A stretch of 9,226 nt of DNA from Vibrio tasmaniensis 1F-187 (lineage in GTDB: Bacteria; Pseudomonadota; Gammaproteobacteria; Enterobacterales; Vibrionaceae): NCBI RefSeq assembly GCF_000272405.2, contig NZ_AJZM02000146.1, positions 1 through 9,226 on the forward strand, read 5' to 3'. The notes under the pieces are model-generated. The model made no database searches. It saw only the letters and a program-made list of their open reading frames with translations, and was not told where the DNA came from. Below, piece after piece: positions 6,236 through 9,226 of the stretch. Numbering within the stretch: position 1 is the stretch's first letter; every line of letters begins with the position of its first letter. The position numbers were made by a program, and so were the translations under genes.

Positions 6236-7147
6236 TTAAGCTTGGTCAGTGTTCTCTGCTGAATCAACAGCTTCAGTCTCAACGTCTTTACCCGCAATGT
6301 GCGCGAAAGGAGTGCCTAGAACGGTTTTCTCACCATTTTGCATAGTGTCGTCAAACTTGATTGCATCTTTAGCAAACAGGTTGATAACCGTTGAACCAAG
6401 CTTGAAGCGACCCATCTCTTCGCCTTTCTTCAAGACAATAGATTTATCACCTTGTGCTGGGTAATCCCACTTGTAAACCGAGTTACCGCGAGGTGGCGTG
6501 ATGGTGCCAGCCCATACTTGCTCGATGCTACCTACGATAGTTGCACCAACCAGCACTTGTGCCATTGGGCCAAACTCAGTATCAAAGATACAAACCACAC
6601 GCTCGTTACGTGCGAATAGGTTTGGAACGTTCTCTGCCGTTAGAGGGTTAACTGAGAACAGGTCTCCGGGAACGTAGATCATCTGACGCAGTGTGCCGTC
6701 GCATGGCATGTGCACACGGTGATAATCACTTGGCGACAAGTAAAGCGTTGCGAATTCACCGTCTTTAAACTCATCGGCTAGGTCTGCATCACCACCAAGC
6801 AACTCACGTGCTGAGTAGTTATGGTTTTTAGCTTGAATCAGTTGACCATCAGTAATTGGGCCAAACTGACTTACACGTGCATCAGCAGGGTGAACAATAA
6901 CAGAGTCACCTTCTGCGATAGGGCGCATGCCTTCTTTCAATTCACGTACGAAGAATTCATTGAATGTCTTAAAGTGTTTTGGATCGCTATGCAGAGCTTC
7001 ATCCATGTTCACTTTGTATTGCTTGATGAACCAGTTAATGATCGCTGTCGTTAAACCACCCGCTTTAGCAGACGCCAGTTTACCAACTAAACGAGTCAGG
7101 CCATGTTGTGGGATCCAGTACTGCAATCCAACTTTAATCTTATCCAT
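6236..7147 (-). CDS. psd: Phosphatidylserine decarboxylase proenzyme
   Basis: Psd is an inner-membrane-associated enzyme that decarboxylates phosphatidylserine to phosphatidylethanolamine, the main phospholipid of these bacteria. The proenzyme cuts itself at an LGST motif (residues 250-253), between G251 and S252, turning the serine into the pyruvoyl prosthetic group of the small alpha chain. The self-cleavage triad is visible as D89 (HPADA), H146 (DYHRVHMP) and S252, matching D90/H147/S254 in E. coli. At 303 residues it is slightly shorter than the E. coli protein and ends in an acidic tail of about 17 residues. The ATG at 7147 fits the family N-terminus although the upstream ribosome site is weak. 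It lies 125 bp after rsgA on the same strand, as in E. coli; the gap holds a sigma-E-like promoter, and a strong terminator follows. Confidence 0.97.
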   Translation of the reverse strand: MDKIKVGLQYWIPQHGLTRLVGKLASAKAGGLTTAIINWFIKQYKVNMDEALHSDPKHFKTFNEFFVRELKEGMRPIAEGDSVIVHPADARVSQFGPITDGQLIQAKNHNYSARELLGGDADLADEFKDGEFATLYLSPSDYHRVHMPCDGTLRQMIYVPGDLFSVNPLTAENVPNLFARNERVVCIFDTEFGPMAQVLVGATIVGSIEQVWAGTITPPRGNSVYKWDYPAQGDKSIVLKKGEEMGRFKLGSTVINLFAKDAIKFDDTMQNGEKTVLGTPFAHIAGKDVETEAVDSAENTDQA

Positions 7148-7200
7148 TGTATTAATTTTCCAATGCTAATTGTTTTTCAATTAAATCTGTCGATGATGGT

Positions 7201-7227
7201 TTAGGGCGCGAGATGTTACTTAAGTTC
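7201..7227 (-). promoter_or_regulatory. Candidate sigma-E (RpoE) promoter for psd
   Basis: On the minus strand GAACTT (7222-7227) is followed after exactly 16 bp by CCTAA (7201-7205), close to the sigma-E pattern GGAACTT-N16-TCTRA; only the first -10 base and the leading G differ. Transcription would start near 7194, giving a leader of about 47 nt before the psd ATG. In E. coli psd is a known sigma-E target, so the placement is biologically sensible. The call rests on pattern matching by eye. Confidence 0.6.
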
Positions 7228-7232
7228 GCGCC
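7205..7232. repeat. G/C-rich inverted repeat in the rsgA-psd gap
   Basis: GGCGCGA (7205-7211) and TCGCGCC (7226-7232) pair perfectly around a 14-nt loop that contains the palindrome ACTTAAGT (7218-7225). It overlaps the sigma-E-like promoter almost completely. No T-run follows on either strand. In an rsgA-psd read-through transcript it would fold as an intercistronic hairpin; as DNA it could be an operator. Confidence 0.5.
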
Positions 7233-7272
7233 AATTGTCAGTAAATGCACACATTTGTTCACAAAAACGCGA

Positions 7273-8328
7273 TTAGAGATCGGCTTTCTTGCTTCGTGAG
7301 TACTGACGGTTATCTTTGTTGTCAGCCATTGTTTCAATAATGCGATGGTAGCTAGCAAAACGTAAGCGGCTAATTTTTCCGTCTTCAACGGCTTCACGTA
7401 GAAGACATCCTGGGTCGTCATTGTGTTTACAGTCGCGGAACTTACAGCCACCTAGGTATGGCTTGAATTCAATGAAAGCATCTGTGACTTCATCGGGTTC
7501 TAAATGCCATAAGCCGAATTCACGTACCCCTGGGGAATCGATAAGATCACCACCAGAAGGGAAGTGATACAAACGCGCTGCTGTGGTGGTGTGTTGACCC
7601 AGTCCTGAGTTTTCAGAAACTGCGCCTTCTTCAATGTCCAATGTTGGCATCAGTGCATTCACTACGCTGGATTTACCTACACCAGATTGACCAACGAAAA
7701 TGTTGATACGATCTTTCAGTTCAGCTTCCAACTCTTTGATGCCGTAACCCGACTCTTTACTCACGAACATGACTTTATAGCCGATTTTCTCGTATATCTT
7801 CAGTGTTTCGCGGTATTCGCTAATTTGTTGTTCTGTCAGCAAGTCAACTTTATTGAGTACAACTAAAGGGGCGATATTCACCGTTTCAGAGGCGATCAAG
7901 TAGCGGTCGATGATATTAAGTGATAGCTCTGGTAGTACAGCTGAAACGATAACCATTTGGTCTACGTTTGCGGCAACCGGTTTGAGGCCGTCATAGTAGT
8001 CAGGGCGAGTTAGCATTGACGTTCTTGGCTCAACGGCTTCGACAACACCTGAGATGCCAGCCATGGATTCTAAGCCTGCACGCCAAGTTACTCGGTCACC
8101 AGAAACTAAAGTCTCAATACTACGGCGTAAGTTACAACGGTGAACTTCGTTGGTTTCAAGATCTTCGATATCGGCATGTTGACCAAAGCGCGTAATCACG
8201 AGTCCGCTTTTTGTTCCGCCAAGCATGTTCTCGTCCCATTGGATAGAATCTTCTTTCTTGAGTCGCTTGTTCTGGTTGCGACGTACGCGACGTACCTGAC
8301 CTTTGGTTAACTTCTTTTTTTTAGCCAC
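7273..8328 (-). CDS. rsgA: Ribosome small-subunit-dependent GTPase RsgA (YjeQ)
   Basis: RsgA is a circularly permuted GTPase that binds the 30S subunit late in assembly, checks the decoding centre and releases RbfA on GTP hydrolysis. Domain order in the 351 residues is a basic N-terminal tail, an OB fold (about 38-105), then GTPase motifs in permuted order: G4 NKVD 159-162, G1 GQSGVGKS 213-220, G2 in GQHTTT 244-249 and G3 DSPG 264-267. A C-terminal zinc site follows, with C295, C300, H302 and C308. The start is GTG at 8328; the resulting [10 protein letters not shown] resembles the E. coli N-terminus, and the ribosome site is weak. Codons 3-5 form a run of eight A. It is divergent from orn and upstream of psd, the same arrangement as in E. 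coli. Confidence 0.97.
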   Translation of the reverse strand: MAKKKKLTKGQVRRVRRNQNKRLKKEDSIQWDENMLGGTKSGLVITRFGQHADIEDLETNEVHRCNLRRSIETLVSGDRVTWRAGLESMAGISGVVEAVEPRTSMLTRPDYYDGLKPVAANVDQMVIVSAVLPELSLNIIDRYLIASETVNIAPLVVLNKVDLLTEQQISEYRETLKIYEKIGYKVMFVSKESGYGIKELEAELKDRINIFVGQSGVGKSSVVNALMPTLDIEEGAVSENSGLGQHTTTAARLYHFPSGGDLIDSPGVREFGLWHLEPDEVTDAFIEFKPYLGGCKFRDCKHNDDPGCLLREAVEDGKISRLRFASYHRIIETMADNKDNRQYSRSKKADL

Positions 8329-8435
8329 AATTTTTCACTTAACACATCTAACTTGATGATTGGGAACTCAAACAGGATGTTGCTACTGCCATATGATTTC
8401 GATGGCTCTAAAGCTAGTTTGAGTATAGTTATTTG

Positions 8436-8464
8436 GGTATAGTACCTCTTTTATACATAAACAA
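8436..8464 (-). promoter_or_regulatory. Candidate sigma-70 promoter for rsgA in the divergent orn-rsgA gap
   Basis: On the minus strand TTGTTT (8459-8464) and TATACC (8436-8441) are 17 bp apart, a correct spacing with moderate hexamers (three and four of six). The transcript would have a leader of about 100 nt. The same stretch carries two TATAGT words on the plus strand (8424-8429 and 8438-8443) and a TATACA (8452-8457) that could serve orn, but none has a good -35, so the orn promoter is unassigned. Confidence 0.35.
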
Positions 8465-8478
8465 ATAGGCGACGCCTT

Positions 8479-9024
8479 ATGTCCTTTAGCGATCAGAACC
8501 TTATTTGGGTTGATCTCGAGATGACAGGACTTGATCCTGAAACTCATAAAATCATTGAAATTGCTACTATCGTTACTGATAGTGAGCTTAATATCCTGGC
8601 TGAAGGACCTGTTTTGGCTATTCACCAACCTCAGAGTGAATTGGACAAGATGGACGAGTGGTGCACAACGACTCACACCGGTAGTGGCCTAGTGAAACGA
8701 ATTCAAGACAGTACAGTTTCAGAGCAAGATGCCATTCAACAAACGATTGAGTTTCTGGAAAAATGGGTACCAAAAGGTAAGTCACCAATTTGTGGCAACA
8801 GCATTGGTCAAGATCGCCGATTCTTATACAAGCATATGCCAGAGCTGGAAGAGTACTTCCACTACCGTTATGTTGATGTTAGCACCCTAAAAGAGCTGAC
8901 TCGCCGTTGGAAGCCTGAAGTGTTAGATGGTTTTTCTAAGTCGGGAAGCCACCTTGCATTAGACGATATTCGAGAGTCTATTGCTGAGCTGCAGTACTAT
9001 CGAAAAACGATTATTAACATCTAA
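8479..9024 (+). CDS. orn: Oligoribonuclease (3'-5' exoribonuclease for short RNAs)
   Basis: Orn degrades di- to pentanucleotide RNAs to mononucleotides, finishing mRNA decay and clearing pGpG made from cyclic di-GMP. It is a cytosolic homodimer of the DEDDh (RNase T/DnaQ-like) fold. All metal-binding and catalytic residues are present: D12 and E14 in [11 protein letters not shown]112 in IGQDRRF, and H158 with D163 in [11 protein letters not shown]. The length, 181 residues, equals the E. coli protein. The ATG at 8479 has AGG at 8467-8469 upstream. It is divergent from rsgA and is followed by an intrinsic terminator and then a tRNA gene, the same neighbourhood as E. coli orn and its glycine tRNA cluster. 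Confidence 0.98.
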   Translation: MSFSDQNLIWVDLEMTGLDPETHKIIEIATIVTDSELNILAEGPVLAIHQPQSELDKMDEWCTTTHTGSGLVKRIQDSTVSEQDAIQQTIEFLEKWVPKGKSPICGNSIGQDRRFLYKHMPELEEYFHYRYVDVSTLKELTRRWKPEVLDGFSKSGSHLALDDIRESIAELQYYRKTIINI

Positions 9025-9063
9025 TCAGATCAAATGTTCACGTTTATCTAACTTTTCAGGGAC

Positions 9064-9166
9064 ATAAGAGCTATTTTTTTTGCAAATATGTGTGCTTTTA
9101 CAGCAGTTGAGTAAAAACTTGCTGATTTTTGCATTAAGGACTTGCATCACAAAAAAATGCTCTTAT
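9064..9166. repeat. Imperfect inverted repeat enclosing the orn terminator and reaching the tRNA promoter
   Basis: ATAAGAGC-TA-T7 (9064-9080) is the reverse complement of A7-T-GCTCTTAT (9151-9166) apart from one unmatched base, giving 16 pairs. The arms are about 70 nt apart. The right arm covers the spacer and the start of the tRNA -10 element. The left arm could also be an A-tract of an upstream element. Confidence 0.45.
9101..9130 (+). terminator. Intrinsic terminator downstream of orn
   Basis: CAGCAGTT (9101-9108) pairs with AAC (9116-9118) and TGCTG (9120-9124) around a seven-base loop with one bulged T, followed by A and T5 (9126-9130). It lies 77 nt past the orn stop and just before the tRNA promoter, so it would insulate the two units. 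Confidence 0.6.
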
Positions 9167-9178
9167 AATTCGCAGCCC
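9142..9178 (+). promoter_or_regulatory. Strong sigma-70 promoter of the tRNA gene with stringent-type discriminator
   Basis: TTGCAT (9142-9147) and a perfect TATAAT (9164-9169) are 16 bp apart. A G/C-rich discriminator (CGCAGCCC, 9171-9178) covers the likely start near 9176, the pattern of stable-RNA promoters repressed by ppGpp. The mature tRNA would begin about 29 nt later, so a short 5' leader is removed by RNase P. Confidence 0.82.
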
Positions 9179-9204
9179 TGAACGGCGAAAGACGTTTTCA
9201 GTTT

Positions 9205-9226
9205 GCGATACTAGCTCAGTTGGTAG
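9205..9226 (+). tRNA. 5' end of a tRNA gene, probably tRNA-Gly, cut by the window edge
   Basis: The last 22 nt read as a 7-base acceptor strand (GCGATAC), the TA linker, a D-stem strand GCTC and the D-loop AGTTGGTAG, the conserved start of a bacterial tRNA. A stable-RNA promoter lies just upstream. The anticodon is outside the window. Glycine is inferred from position: in E. coli the glyVXY cluster directly follows orn. Confidence 0.85.

Noticed and set aside
8383..8676. A 97-residue minus-strand open frame across the orn start
   Set aside because: It overlaps orn and the divergent promoter region, and no motif is recognisable.
1..9226. CRISPR array, insertion sequence, phage or defence genes
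   Set aside because: I saw no regularly spaced repeats, transposase-like frames, terminal inverted repeats or nuclease/toxin motifs. All long frames fit ordinary metabolic, transport or sensing families.

Overview
The window looks like chromosomal DNA of a gammaproteobacterium, most probably a Vibrio. The epmA, psd, rsgA and orn products closely resemble their enterobacterial counterparts. The psd-rsgA-orn-tRNA order matches the E. coli arrangement, and the chemoreceptor and moderate base composition fit marine Vibrionaceae. Genus is inferred from these features, not from a search.

Layout. Positions 1-248 are an upstream control region with no gene; in E. coli the divergent neighbour here would be frdABCD. 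epmA (249-1220, +) encodes the EF-P lysine-34 lysyl-ligase. A block of three minus-strand genes follows: an EamA/DMT-type transporter (1280-2167), a methyl-accepting chemotaxis receptor split by a one-base frameshift (2328-4207), and an SLC13/DASS-type Na+-coupled anion transporter (4499-5914). A 321-bp spacer then carries a strongly G-skewed tract and a clear intrinsic terminator. Next come psd (6236-7147, -) and rsgA (7273-8328, -). orn (8479-9024, +) is divergent from rsgA. A terminator, a strong stringent-type promoter and the first 22 nt of a tRNA gene (probably tRNA-Gly) reach the window edge.

How the parts relate. The housekeeping genes serve translation (epmA modifies EF-P; rsgA matures the 30S subunit; the tRNA), RNA turnover (orn) and membrane lipid synthesis (psd makes phosphatidylethanolamine). 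The block between epmA and psd looks like an accessory, environment-facing cassette: a drug/metabolite exporter-like protein, a chemoreceptor whose sensor carries the amino-acid-binding dCache signature, and a carboxylate/sulfate-type importer.

I did not find an undescribed multi-gene system. The observations most worth checking are the frameshift in the amino-acid-type chemoreceptor, a sigma-E-like promoter placed before psd, the accessory block where E. coli has mscM and other genes, and several unexplained inverted repeats (81-113, 2223-2269, 4447-4476, 9064-9166).
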